From NCBI RefSeq assembly GCF_900111745.1, contig NZ_FOIJ01000026.1, forward strand, positions 1 to 64,000: a DNA stretch of 64,000 nucleotides, written 5' to 3'. This document shows positions 33,917 through 43,425 of the stretch, one piece after another. This DNA is from Stigmatella erecta (lineage in GTDB: Bacteria; Myxococcota; Myxococcia; Myxococcales; Myxococcaceae). The position numbers and the translations under genes are program-made. Below the pieces are notes generated by a model. The model made no database searches. It was not told where the DNA came from and saw only the letters and a program-made list of their open reading frames with translations. Every line of letters begins with the position of its first letter. Within the stretch, counting starts at the first letter, position 1.

Positions 33917-34567
33917 ATGTCCAACTACCGCATTCGTCCGGGTGACACCCTTTCCGCGCTGGCGGGCCGCTTCAACACCAGCGTGTCGGCGCTGGCGCGC
34001 GCCAACAACATCGCCAACCCGAACCTCATCATCGCGGGCAAGACCCTGCGCATTCCCGGCCGGACCGACAGCTTCGAGCCTGCCAAGGGCGGTGGCACGC
34101 GCGGCGGCGGCAATACGGGCGGTACGAAGGGCGGCGGTAAGGTCGAGGGCGGCGCGGGCGCTGGGGCCCCCGGCGGGGCGACGCCCGCGATGCGCAAGCT
34201 GGCCAACGCGGGCCGCGCCGCGGCGATGGGCATGGGCGGGTACAACAGCCAGGGCCTGTGCGCCACCGGCGTGAGCCGGGCCATCCAGAACGCCTTCGGC
34301 TTCAAGGTCTGGGGCAACGGCAACCAGATCGACAACAACCTGCCGCGCGACAAGTTCAAGCAGGTGAACATGCCGCTGTCCGAGGCGCTGAAGATTCCGG
34401 GCCTCGTGCTCACCTGGGAGAAGACGTCGTCGAAGGCCGGCAGCATCTACGGCCACACCGCCATCACCACCGGCGATGGCCGCTCGTCCGTGAGCGACTT
34501 CATCGAGCGCAACACGCTGGGCGCCGGGGGCCGTTCCGGGCTGAAGATCTTCATGCCCACGATGTAG
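33917..34567 (+). CDS. LysM-domain protein with C-terminal amidase-like domain
   Basis: 216 residues from ATG 33917 (AGGAGA eight bases upstream). A LysM domain at residues 2-47 reads YRIRPGDTLSALAGRFNTSV and ends IAGKTLRIPG. A Gly-rich linker with Lys and Thr follows (GGTRGGGNTGGTKGGGK), then a ~110-residue domain with Cys in GYNSQGLCATGVSRAIQNAF and His in IYGHTAITTGDGR. The Cys-His pair and order resemble NlpC/P60- or CHAP-like peptidoglycan hydrolases and the last domain of the lysozyme gene at 21.4 kb. No signal peptide. An intrinsic terminator follows immediately. Confidence 0.8.
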   Translation: MSNYRIRPGDTLSALAGRFNTSVSALARANNIANPNLIIAGKTLRIPGRTDSFEPAKGGGTRGGGNTGGTKGGGKVEGGAGAGAPGGATPAMRKLANAGRAAAMGMGGYNSQGLCATGVSRAIQNAFGFKVWGNGNQIDNNLPRDKFKQVNMPLSEALKIPGLVLTWEKTSSKAGSIYGHTAITTGDGRSSVSDFIERNTLGAGGRSGLKIFMPTM

Positions 34568-34599
34568 TTCCCGCCGCACGGCGGCCTCGCTCCCCCATC

Positions 34600-34647
34600 C
34601 CGCCTGTGTCCTGCTCGCTTCGGCGGAGGACGCAGGCGGTTTTTTTT
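34600..34647 (+). terminator. Rho-independent terminator after the LysM gene
   Basis: CCGCCTG...GTCCT, then AGGAC...CAGGCGG, followed by eight T. The two arms pair with one mismatch and a loop rich in C and T. Confidence 0.92.
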
Positions 34648-34826
34648 CGTGGCCCGGAGCCCTGTGAATGCTTTCACACCCCACACGCACGTCCTGCGCC
34701 GTGTGGGCTTGTGGCGCACCATGCCAGTCATTGAGCCACTCGCTTGGCTCGAGACCCCATCTTTCAATCCTTACAGCAGAAAGGCTACCTTCCGCCGGGA
34801 CCATTCCTTCACCCAGCCCATCCTTC

Positions 34827-37118
34827 ATGAAACCCAGTCTTTCCTACCTGCTGCTGGCGCTCGCGCTGGCGCTGGTCTCCGGCTGTTCTCCTTCCGCATC
34901 CTCTGACACAGGCTCTGCGCAGCTCACCGTCTCGGTGCCCCAGGGCCTCGCCTCCACCGTCACGCGGGTCAGCGTCATCGCCAGCGCCTCCGACTTCGAG
35001 CCCCTCTCCACGGATCTCACCGCCTCCGGCGGTACCTGGAGTGGCACCCTCGGCATCATCCCGGCCGGCACCCTGCGCACCTTCCGCGCCCAGGCCTTTG
35101 GCGACGGCGGCACCCTGCTCTTCGAGGGCTCCGTCTCGGGCATCACCATCACCGCCGGCCAGACCGCGCTCGTCGCCCTCCTGTTGCAGGAGGTCAACCC
35201 TGGTCCTCCCTTCCAGAACGAGGCGCCCCTCATCGGCTCGCTGGCGGCCTCCACCACCTCCGTGCCCGTGGGCGGCTCGCTGACGCTGGCCGTCACCGCC
35301 CATGATCCCAACCCAGGGGATACGCTCACCTATGCCTGGACCGCTACCGGGGGCACCTTTTCCACGGCCTCCACGGCCTCCACGTCCTGGACGGCCCCCG
35401 CCTCCAGCGGCATCCAGACGCTCACCCTCACCGTGACGGACCCGGGAGGCCTGTCGTCCACCGCCGCCGTGGCCATCCACGTCCTGCAGGACGAGCAGCA
35501 GGGCAGCGCGCAGTTATCCGTCACCTTCAACCGCTTCCCTTCCGTCACCGCCATGGCTGCCTCGCCCACGCTGCTCGCCGTGGGGCAGGCCACCTCGGTC
35601 TCCGCCACCGCCTCGGATCCGGAGTCGGACGCCCTCACCTACGCGTGGACCGCCTCGTGCTCCGGGACGTGGACCACGCCCTCTGCGGCCTCCGCCCAGT
35701 TCACGCCTTCGGACTTGCCCACGGGGGCTTGCAACAACTGCCGCCTCACGGTCGCCGTGACGGACGGGCGCGGCGGCAGCACCACCGGCAGCGTGGCCCT
35801 GTGCGTGAGCAACGCTCCGCGCATCAACCACTTCCCTCCCCGCATCGCCAACTTCTACCAGTCCTCGGCGACGGCCAACCCAAGCCAGGTGATCACCTTC
35901 GAGGTGACCGCCACCGACCCAGAGGCCAGCACACTCACCTTCGCCTGGAGCGCCAACATCGGCACCGCGGGCCCCCCTTTCACGGGCGCCAACGGCAGCC
36001 GCATCCCCTGGACAGCGCCCCCCTGTGCCGTCACGGGCGAGCCCACGGTCATCACCGCCACCGTCACCAATGCCTTCCAGCTGACGGCCACCCGGAACTT
36101 CACGGTCACAGGACTGCCCCCCTGCACCTCGGGCTGGGCCATGGCGGGCCCCATGATCGAGGTCCGCTCCTACCAGGCGGCCACCCTGCTGCCCAACGGC
36201 AGGGTGCTCGTCACGGGAGGAACGGGAAACTACGAGATCATCGAAACGTACGACCCGGCTTCCAACGCGTGGACCAGCGCCGGTCTCATGACCACGCCGC
36301 GCTCGAATCATACGGCGACGCTGTTGCCCAACGGCAAGGTGCTCATCGCGGGGGGCTCGAATCCCACAGGGAAGTTCGCCACGGCGGAGCTGTACAGCCC
36401 CCCGGGGAGCACCGTGCCGACCGGCGCCATGGGCTCGCGGCGCAGCAGCCATCAGGCGGTGCTACTGCCCAACGGCAAGGTGCTCGTCGCGGGCGGCTCC
36501 GATGGCAACATCCTCGCGACGGCGGAGCTGTATGACCCGGCCACCGGCACCTGGAGCCCGACAGGCTCCATGGCCCAGTCCCGCGTGGGCCATACGATGG
36601 CGGTGCTGTCCACCGGCAAGGTGCTCGTCACGGGGGGCATCGGCCCGTCGGAGAGCTATCTCGCGACAGCGGAGTTGTATGACCCGGCCACCGGCACCTG
36701 GAGCCCGACGGGCTCCATGGCCCTGCCGCACAACCTCCACACGCTGACGGTGCTGCCCAGTGGCAAGGTGCTCATCACGGGCGGCACCGCCTCATGGAGC
36801 AACTACCTCGCGGCAGCGGAGCTGTATGACCCAGCCACCGGCACCTGGAGTTCGACGGGTTCCATGGGCCGGTCCCGCTCTCAACACACGGCGACGCTGC
36901 TGTCCAACGGCCAAGTCTTCGTCACGGGAGGAAGCTCCTCCTCCGTCCTGTTGGCGGAGGTGTATGACCCAGCCACGGGCACCTGGAGTACCAAGCCTTC
37001 GCCCGCCTGGGCACGTGTCGCGCATACGGCGGTGCGGTTGCCCACGGGAAAGGTGCTCATCGCCGGGGGCTTGAGCGGGGGCCTGTCATCCAGATGGGTG
37101 GAAGTGTACACCCCCTAA
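34827..37118 (+). CDS. Kelch-repeat lipoprotein with Ig-like/PKD domains
   Basis: 763 residues from ATG 34827. The lipobox is VSGC after MKPSLSYLLLALALAL. Residues ~30-440 contain Ig/PKD-like beta repeats with DPNPGDTLTYAWTATGG, DPESDALTYAWTASCSGTW and DPEASTLTFAWSANIG. The last ~310 residues hold six kelch repeats: for example HTATLLPNGKVLIAGGSNP, then the block TAELYDPATGTWSPTGSM that is repeated with near-identical DNA. The propeller should bind proteins or glycans at the surface. Such kelch lipoproteins are numerous in myxobacteria. No neighbour shares its operon. Confidence 0.9.
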   Translation: MKPSLSYLLLALALALVSGCSPSASSDTGSAQLTVSVPQGLASTVTRVSVIASASDFEPLSTDLTASGGTWSGTLGIIPAGTLRTFRAQAFGDGGTLLFEGSVSGITITAGQTALVALLLQEVNPGPPFQNEAPLIGSLAASTTSVPVGGSLTLAVTAHDPNPGDTLTYAWTATGGTFSTASTASTSWTAPASSGIQTLTLTVTDPGGLSSTAAVAIHVLQDEQQGSAQLSVTFNRFPSVTAMAASPTLLAVGQATSVSATASDPESDALTYAWTASCSGTWTTPSAASAQFTPSDLPTGACNNCRLTVAVTDGRGGSTTGSVALCVSNAPRINHFPPRIANFYQSSATANPSQVITFEVTATDPEASTLTFAWSANIGTAGPPFTGANGSRIPWTAPPCAVTGEPTVITATVTNAFQLTATRNFTVTGLPPCTSGWAMAGPMIEVRSYQAATLLPNGRVLVTGGTGNYEIIETYDPASNAWTSAGLMTTPRSNHTATLLPNGKVLIAGGSNPTGKFATAELYSPPGSTVPTGAMGSRRSSHQAVLLPNGKVLVAGGSDGNILATAELYDPATGTWSPTGSMAQSRVGHTMAVLSTGKVLVTGGIGPSESYLATAELYDPATGTWSPTGSMALPHNLHTLTVLPSGKVLITGGTASWSNYLAAAELYDPATGTWSSTGSMGRSRSQHTATLLSNGQVFVTGGSSSSVLLAEVYDPATGTWSTKPSPAWARVAHTAVRLPTGKVLIAGGLSGGLSSRWVEVYTP

Positions 37119-37191
37119 GGGGAGCTCACGCCCACCGTCTGGAACCCGGGCGCAGGGCGGCTCCCGCGAAGGGGCACGTGGAGAGGGCACC

Positions 37192-40100
37192 ATGGATCCG
37201 CACAGAGAACGAATCGAGCCACGGCCTGAAGCCCGGCCGCTGGAATTCGATGAGCTGACAGAGGAACAGCGTGAGGCGGGCAAGAAGGCGTCCAGCCTGC
37301 TCCGCGGCATGGCCCACGAGCCTTGGAACCACCGGAGCTCTTCCAGGTCTCAGACCCACTCCTATCTCCCCAGCCTCGACGACAACCGTCACAACCGTGT
37401 GGTCCTGCTGGATGGAGCCCGTGGCTCTGGGAAGTCCGCGCTCCTCCTCTCCCTGCTGAACGTCTACATCAAAGCGCTGACCGAACAGCGTGTTCCCCAG
37501 CCCTTCGAAGCGTGGATCGGTCCCTCCGACCGGGTCGTTCCCGTCGGGCTGATCGACCTTCAGCCGCTCCCAAGCTCTACCCACCTGATCCTCCACCTCG
37601 TGGCCAGCCTGGAGCGTGTCGTCGAGGCCATGGAATCCCGCCCTGGGCAGTCCCGGTCTGGCTCCGCGGCATGGCACCCCAGCAACGAGAACGAGCTGGC
37701 CTCTCGCCGGGGCTGGCGTCACTTCGCGAGGGTTGCCGCCTCCGGGTGGGAGAGCAACCTTCCAGCGCGCCAGGGAGCTCTGGACCCCGAAGCGTTCGCC
37801 GTGGAAGTGGAGCAAGGAGAGCTCCAGCGCTTGGATGTCATCGCGGCCTTCCGGGATTTCGTTGACGCACTCGTCGATGACTACCGGGCCTGGAACCACT
37901 GGCAGCAGGGCCCGGATCCTCTGTTCCTGCTGGCCATCGATGACGCGGACATGAATCCGAGGCTTTCACGCGAGTTGCTTCACCTCGTGCGCAAGCTCTG
38001 GCATCCGCGCCTGGCCTTTCTTCTGACGGGTGACTCGGACCTGTTCCTGGATCTGCCAGACCCTGGACCCAATCCCAGGGGGCCCGGCTTTGTCTTCGCC
38101 AGATCCATTCCCAAGCATCTGAACCTGGATCTCTACTCGAAGGTCATTCCTCAACTGCATCGGTGCCGGTTGTCAGGGTTGTCGCCGCGGCAGAGGCTCA
38201 CCGCAGGGCCCTGTCTGGAGACGTTTTTTCACCGCTGTACCGTCAATTCACGAACGCCACTTCCAGGCCGGTCCACGGGAACCCTTCTGGATTATTTCCG
38301 GAACGACCCTCAAATCTTGGAAGCGCTTCCTGGGCGGATTCGCCCTCTCTGGGAGCTCGCTGCCCTGATTCAGAGCGTGAGCGGCTCGGGAACCGCCAAA
38401 GCCGTAGAGCAAATCTGGCTAGAGTCGGTCAGGACAGCGCCCAATGACTCATCCTCCCAACGGGAACGTTTGTTTTCCATGGTCTGGGTGGATTCGAGCA
38501 CCCAAGCGCTGAAAATCGACCCGGGCTTTGCCGTCGAGTACCAGCTTGAATCCAAGGCAGAAGTGACCGTCGATCAATGGAGAACTCTCCATTTCGAACA
38601 ACCCTCCAGAGTGACCGCCTTTCTCGGCAGAAAGGATGGCGGGGGCCTCGACCACCAAGTGACCGCAGCCCTGATGGTGGCGGCCAACTATGCCGCGGAC
38701 ACCTCCGGAGCAACGACAGGCTCCCTTGGCTTCGCTATCCCCAGTGGCCTGTCTGTCCCCCTCTTGGCACGCGCTTCGGTCGCGCTTCGCGGCTCCATAG
38801 GCCCCATGATCTTCCCTTGGCCTACACCCCAATGGAACTCCTTCCTGGATATCGCGCTGTTGAAAGCCGAATGGGAACGCGAGCCCAGTCTGTCGCAGCC
38901 CTCCGAATCCCATCTTGTAGAGAGCATGGCGCAGCACTTTTTGCGCACCATTCTCCGTATAGGGCTGGGACCACAAGCAGGAGCTGGTGAGGAGGAACAG
39001 CAATTGACCCCCTCCTGGGGTGTCCTTGCCTCGGAGATCGCGCGCGCGGCCAGGATGTCCAGCAGTCCCTCCTACCGCCAGAGAGCAATGGCGGAATGGG
39101 CCCGCTTCGGGGCGGGGCTGCTGGCTGCTCCAGAGTATGGCTTGCCGGCGCCTGCCGCCAACGCCTTTCTCCAGGCACTGGGAGAGGCATTTGGCGATGA
39201 ATGGGGGACGTCGAGACACGTCCTGCGTGCCAGACGCGAAGCCCAGTTCCGGGAATCCTCCAAGGACCGGTTTATCAAGTCAGGATTATCTCTCACCAAC
39301 ACCGATCCCTTTCATGACCTGGATGCAGTCTTTCCGGAGCATCGCTTCAAGACCAGGACCCAGCTTACCGATCGCAAACAGCAGAAGAACAAGCATGATT
39401 TGCTCAAGCAATTGCGCCACAAGCTTGAGAACACACGCCTCCCCCTGCTGCAGCACACCATCGGAAAGGAAAGCAACAAAGACCCATCCCTGATGAGCTA
39501 CCTCTCTCCCTTGCGCTGGAAGTGGCTAGAGCAAGCCTCCGCGTCCTTCTTGGCGGACACAACTCAAGAACTCAGCCACTTCACGAGTGTCCGTGATGCA
39601 GGGGCCGCGGCACTCGAAAGCATCTGGAAGGCGGGATGCACGGCAGCCAATGCGCCTGAGTTCGAGAAAGACGTACAACTTATCCAGGGGAGCCTGCGCA
39701 TTGCAGCTGAGCTCCGCCGTCAACTCGATGCGCACAGGGACGCTGTCAGCATTCCCAGCGAAGGCTCGCCGTTTGGCACACAGACCGGCCTCTCCGCTCA
39801 GATTTGTCCTTTGTCAGGCGCCCAGAGCCCCATTCTGCCCCTCGGCTCCAAACCACGGTCCCGGCGAGCCCTGGAGGCTGTGCTGAGGATGGCTTACGAC
39901 CATGAGATGGACCAGTCGAAAGACGGCCACACCACACCTCCGCCGTGGTGGAAGGGCATCCAGCTCCGGTTCCAGGGAGGGCCTGCGTTCTTTCCCTGGC
40001 CCGTTCCAGCATGGCCCACCTTGTTTGAATGGGAGGTTTTGCAGAAGAATTGGAACCAGCAGTTGCACCTCGTGCGCAAGATCGGTGGAGAGGAAAGCAC

Positions 40101-40656
40101 TCAGCCCGACTCGCGAATCATGGATGCCCTCGCCTACTGGCTGGTCTCTCTTTGCTATTCACTCGAGACTCGCAATGTCGAGGATCCGGACCTGCGTCTC
40201 TCGCCATCCCTGGCGGACTGGAAAGAGCTCACGTGGAGACGCCGGCAACAACTGCTGCACGGTAATCCCCAAAGAGCGGCAGCCTATCGGAAGTGGAGAA
40301 TACAGACTGCTCTCTTCGCGACCCCCGAGGCAGGTCTCTCCCCCTTGGCAGCATCGGGGATCCTCGCGGCGCTGCCAAAACCCTCGAAGGAAGCGCTGGA
40401 GAAAATCCAGGGCCTCACGTTCTTTCTCGCCCGCCTGGCCAATCCTGATCAGGAGCTCCGAATCGTCGTGGCGGAGGACAACGTGCAGGAGATCCGCGAG
40501 GAGCTGATGCCCCTTCGCAAAGAACGCTTGCTTGCCGCGGGCATTCCGGACGCGCAGGCCGATCAGATTCTCACTCAGATCGACCAGCAGTTCGCCACGC
40601 ATCCCTGGATCCAGACCTTCGGTCCCTGGGAAGCCCCCGGCAAGTCCCCCGCCTGA
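37192..40656 (+). CDS. rdrA: RADAR-type ATPase (RdrA-like)
   Basis: 1154 residues from ATG 37192. A P-loop NTPase domain occupies about residues 65-300: Walker A GARGSGKSALLLSLL (Lys81), Walker B FLLAIDDADMNP (Asp250-Asp251), and a sensor-like strand LAFLLTGDSDLFLDLPDPG. The remaining ~850 residues are helical with no known enzyme motif. No signal peptide or membrane span. The gene sits 20 bases ahead of an adenosine-deaminase gene with a long extra N-terminal region, the arrangement of RADAR, where RdrA is the ATPase subunit and RdrB the deaminase that converts adenosine or ATP after phage infection. It is larger than the ~900 residues usual for RdrA. Assignment comes from pairing and architecture, not a direct match. 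Codon usage is less GC-biased than its neighbours, consistent with transfer. Confidence 0.8.
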   Translation: MDPHRERIEPRPEARPLEFDELTEEQREAGKKASSLLRGMAHEPWNHRSSSRSQTHSYLPSLDDNRHNRVVLLDGARGSGKSALLLSLLNVYIKALTEQRVPQPFEAWIGPSDRVVPVGLIDLQPLPSSTHLILHLVASLERVVEAMESRPGQSRSGSAAWHPSNENELASRRGWRHFARVAASGWESNLPARQGALDPEAFAVEVEQGELQRLDVIAAFRDFVDALVDDYRAWNHWQQGPDPLFLLAIDDADMNPRLSRELLHLVRKLWHPRLAFLLTGDSDLFLDLPDPGPNPRGPGFVFARSIPKHLNLDLYSKVIPQLHRCRLSGLSPRQRLTAGPCLETFFHRCTVNSRTPLPGRSTGTLLDYFRNDPQILEALPGRIRPLWELAALIQSVSGSGTAKAVEQIWLESVRTAPNDSSSQRERLFSMVWVDSSTQALKIDPGFAVEYQLESKAEVTVDQWRTLHFEQPSRVTAFLGRKDGGGLDHQVTAALMVAANYAADTSGATTGSLGFAIPSGLSVPLLARASVALRGSIGPMIFPWPTPQWNSFLDIALLKAEWEREPSLSQPSESHLVESMAQHFLRTILRIGLGPQAGAGEEEQQLTPSWGVLASEIARAARMSSSPSYRQRAMAEWARFGAGLLAAPEYGLPAPAANAFLQALGEAFGDEWGTSRHVLRARREAQFRESSKDRFIKSGLSLTNTDPFHDLDAVFPEHRFKTRTQLTDRKQQKNKHDLLKQLRHKLENTRLPLLQHTIGKESNKDPSLMSYLSPLRWKWLEQASASFLADTTQELSHFTSVRDAGAAALESIWKAGCTAANAPEFEKDVQLIQGSLRIAAELRRQLDAHRDAVSIPSEGSPFGTQTGLSAQICPLSGAQSPILPLGSKPRSRRALEAVLRMAYDHEMDQSKDGHTTPPPWWKGIQLRFQGGPAFFPWPVPAWPTLFEWEVLQKNWNQQLHLVRKIGGEESTQPDSRIMDALAYWLVSLCYSLETRNVEDPDLRLSPSLADWKELTWRRRQQLLHGNPQRAAAYRKWRIQTALFATPEAGLSPLAASGILAALPKPSKEALEKIQGLTFFLARLANPDQELRIVVAEDNVQEIREELMPLRKERLLAAGIPDAQADQILTQIDQQFATHPWIQTFGPWEAPGKSPA

Positions 40657-40676
40657 CGCCATCCCAGGAGCCCTCC

Positions 40677-43361
40677 TTGCCCCGGGAAGCTGCCCATCCG
40701 AGACTTCTCGCAGAGGCTGAGGCGTGGCCGCTGTGTTCCGCCGCCGCGTTGGCCCTGCGCACCACGCACCTGGCCTGTAGCGCCGCTGGCATTCCGGATC
40801 CTCCGACCGCTCAGCTCGCGGCAGCGCTCGAGACCCACCTCCGGCTCCGCTCAGGAGGCCTCTCGCTGGCGAGCCTCTCGGCGTTGCGTGACCGGTCCTG
40901 GTTTGGTCTCCAACGCCAGGGGCCCATCCGTGTCCCGCTGGCCCACTACGCCGTCCGGCTCGCGGAGACCTACCTCGCGCGAGGAGGGGCACGCATCCTG
41001 CTGCGAACCGAGGGCCCTGAGCCTGGAATCGACGCCGCGGACCGCGCCGCGCACTGGCGATGGTTGTCTCTGCGCCTCCCCGCTGACCTCCTCGTCGCGG
41101 CCTTGTATGCACCGGACGGCTCACGCCCCTTCTCGGACCGCGTGAGCCTCGCCACCGCGCACCTGGAGCGGCTGCTTCAGCAGCCCGTCGCGGAGACGCA
41201 CCTGCACGTGGGAGCGGCCTTTGGCTTCCCGCTCATGTGGACGGCTTGGATGGGCTGGCTGAGCCGGGAGGGACCCGGCCTGGAGAAGCTCCGCGTGGAC
41301 GCGGAGAGCCCCTTCGGAGACGCCGCTGGGCTCCGGGGAAGGCTCCTGTCCGCCGCGATCGCGCGTGTCCTGTTCGCGGCCTTCCTCTGGAAACGGGAGC
41401 GCAGGGCCTTCCATGAGGGCTTCGCTCTCTTTGAAGCACGGGAGCTGATGCCGCTCTGTGAGCGGCTGCGCTGGCACTCTGGAGCTGTCGAGTGCAGGAG
41501 GCTCTGCTCCCAGGCGCTCTCGGGACTGTCCCACCCAGGGGACGCGGGCCAGTTTGCGCGGCTCCAGCGGCTGTACGCCCGCCTCACCGAGGACATCCGG
41601 CTCGCTCCGGCCAAGGCGCTTGACGCCCTCCACACGGCGGACCCCCTCGCAGCCTGGCTCCAACCATCTCCAGGTGAAACCTGTGCCGAGACGCTGCTCT
41701 CCACACGCGCGCTTCACTACCTCTTGCACGAGGGCCACGCGGACGAACGCTTCGCCGAGCTCTTCTGGCAGTACCAACGGATCCGGTGCCTGGCACATGC
41801 CCACCTCGTCCAAGAGCCAGGCACCTCGGGCTTGGATTGGTTCAGCCGGCATTACCGGCGACTGTCCCCGCTTCGTGGCCCCTTGGAGGACCTCCGCTTC
41901 GAGGCAGCCTTGCAGCACCAATCCGCGGGAGTCCGGCTCGGTGCGCTCGAAGCACGGACCGCCCCCATGCCAACATGGACGGAGGTCCGCGATGAGACAC
42001 GCCGGCTCGCCCGCGCCGGTGTCCACCTTCCTCCTCCCTTGCCCGGTGTCCAGGCGCCAGAGTTGGGCCTCATCTTCCACTTCATCAAGGAGCGTGAGCA
42101 CACACTCGGCGGGCTCCGGAGCCTCCACGCGGATCCAGGAGGTGACCCCGCCGGGTTCCGGTTCGGGGTGTGGTACCGGGCTCGCCGCAGGGAGGCCCTG
42201 GCACTGGAGACGGCCCTGCGCCACCACCCGGAGCTGCTCCTGCTCGTGCGTGGACTGGACGTCGCGAGCACCGAGCTCTCGGTTCCGACCTGGGCCGTCG
42301 CGCCTCTCCTGAACTCGCTCCGGGCCGCATCCATCGACGTTTCCGAAGCGCTGGTGCGGCAGCGCCCGGCCTGGCGTGTCCCACCGCTTCAGGTGACATG
42401 CCACGCGGGTGAAGACTTCACACGCCTGGTGGAAGGGCTGCGCCGCATCCACGAACTGTACACAGCGGGGGTCCTCCGCCTTGGAGACCGGATTGGCCAT
42501 GGACTGGCGCTGGGAACCGCCCCACGCCTCTGGGCAGCATCCGCCCCCACGGTGATTCAGGCCGCGGAGGAGCGGCTGGAGGATCTCCTTTGGGAGCTGG
42601 AGCGCTACGGCCACGGCGACGTGGGGGTTCCCGCGCAGCGCCTCGAACGCGTCAGGACCGAAGCACTCCGGACCGCCCGCCACATCTATGGCCCGGAACT
42701 CCAAGAGCTGGATGTCCTCATTGCCGCCAGGCGGCTGCGCGCTCAGGCCTCCACGCTGAGGAGACTTGGGTTTCCCGATCGCCTACAACCTTCGCCTCCG
42801 GCGGGAAGTCCCGAGAGCATCGTCTGGCGCCAGCTCACGGACGTGGGCGTCTTTCATCGTGGCCAGATGTTGCTCGACGTCCAGGTGGACGAAGGAGAGA
42901 TTCAATTCCTAACGGAGGCCCAGCAATGGCTGGTTTCGGTTCTTGCCCGGCTTGAGATCACCGTGGAGGCAAACCCCTCCAGCAACCTCTTGATCGCGGA
43001 TCTCCTCGGCATCGAGGAGCACCCTGTCCTCCGCATGATGGACCCTGCATTGCCCCTGACCGAGGGTTCCTGGAGCGAGCCTCAGGTCCCCCGGGAGGCG
43101 GCTTCACGGTTGATGGTGTCGATCAACTCAGATGACCCCATGACCTTCGCCACATGTCTCGCGGATGAATACGCCTACCTTTACTTCGCGCTTCTCCGGC
43201 GGAACATTCCCTCGGCGACAGCCCTTTCCTGGATCGACTCGGTTCGAGCGCATGGCATGCGCTCACGCTTCACACAGCTGGCGAGCGCGGACCCTCGAGC
43301 GCTGGCGTACATCCTCTCTCCAAACGCACCGGCCCGGCGCGTTCCGCAGGGTGGCCGGTAG
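40677..43361 (+). CDS. rdrB: RADAR-type adenosine deaminase (RdrB-like)
   Basis: 894 residues from TTG 40677, with AGGAG six bases upstream and 20 bases after the ATPase stop. All deaminase active-site elements are present: the HxH zinc pair in AETHLHVGAAF (His175, His177), the third zinc His and catalytic Glu in TCHAGEDFTRLVEGL (His576, Glu579), a catalytic His in DRIGHGLALG (His608), and the Asp pair in SINSDDPMTFATCL (Asp819-Asp820). ANPSSNLLIADLLG matches another ADA-family block. The spacing between HxH and HAGE is about 400 residues, much longer than in ordinary adenosine deaminases (~200), as in RdrB, which has a large inserted domain. It should deaminate adenosine in RNA or nucleotides to inosine when activated with its ATPase partner. 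Confidence 0.85.
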   Translation: MPREAAHPRLLAEAEAWPLCSAAALALRTTHLACSAAGIPDPPTAQLAAALETHLRLRSGGLSLASLSALRDRSWFGLQRQGPIRVPLAHYAVRLAETYLARGGARILLRTEGPEPGIDAADRAAHWRWLSLRLPADLLVAALYAPDGSRPFSDRVSLATAHLERLLQQPVAETHLHVGAAFGFPLMWTAWMGWLSREGPGLEKLRVDAESPFGDAAGLRGRLLSAAIARVLFAAFLWKRERRAFHEGFALFEARELMPLCERLRWHSGAVECRRLCSQALSGLSHPGDAGQFARLQRLYARLTEDIRLAPAKALDALHTADPLAAWLQPSPGETCAETLLSTRALHYLLHEGHADERFAELFWQYQRIRCLAHAHLVQEPGTSGLDWFSRHYRRLSPLRGPLEDLRFEAALQHQSAGVRLGALEARTAPMPTWTEVRDETRRLARAGVHLPPPLPGVQAPELGLIFHFIKEREHTLGGLRSLHADPGGDPAGFRFGVWYRARRREALALETALRHHPELLLLVRGLDVASTELSVPTWAVAPLLNSLRAASIDVSEALVRQRPAWRVPPLQVTCHAGEDFTRLVEGLRRIHELYTAGVLRLGDRIGHGLALGTAPRLWAASAPTVIQAAEERLEDLLWELERYGHGDVGVPAQRLERVRTEALRTARHIYGPELQELDVLIAARRLRAQASTLRRLGFPDRLQPSPPAGSPESIVWRQLTDVGVFHRGQMLLDVQVDEGEIQFLTEAQQWLVSVLARLEITVEANPSSNLLIADLLGIEEHPVLRMMDPALPLTEGSWSEPQVPREAASRLMVSINSDDPMTFATCLADEYAYLYFALLRRNIPSATALSWIDSVRAHGMRSRFTQLASADPRALAYILSPNAPARRVPQGGR

Positions 43362-43425
43362 TGGGCCAGGCCAAGACTCCATGGCCGCCGCGGCCCTGAA
43401 ATGGATGGGCCGCGGCGGCCGGGGC

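Noticed and set aside
41121-42704. 527-codon minus-strand frame
   Set aside because: Antisense to the RdrB-like gene; no ribosome binding site or domain.
37192-43361. ATPase-deaminase pair as ordinary purine salvage
   Set aside because: The deaminase is more than twice the usual size with a large insertion, and a 1154-residue ATPase partner is not part of purine salvage.
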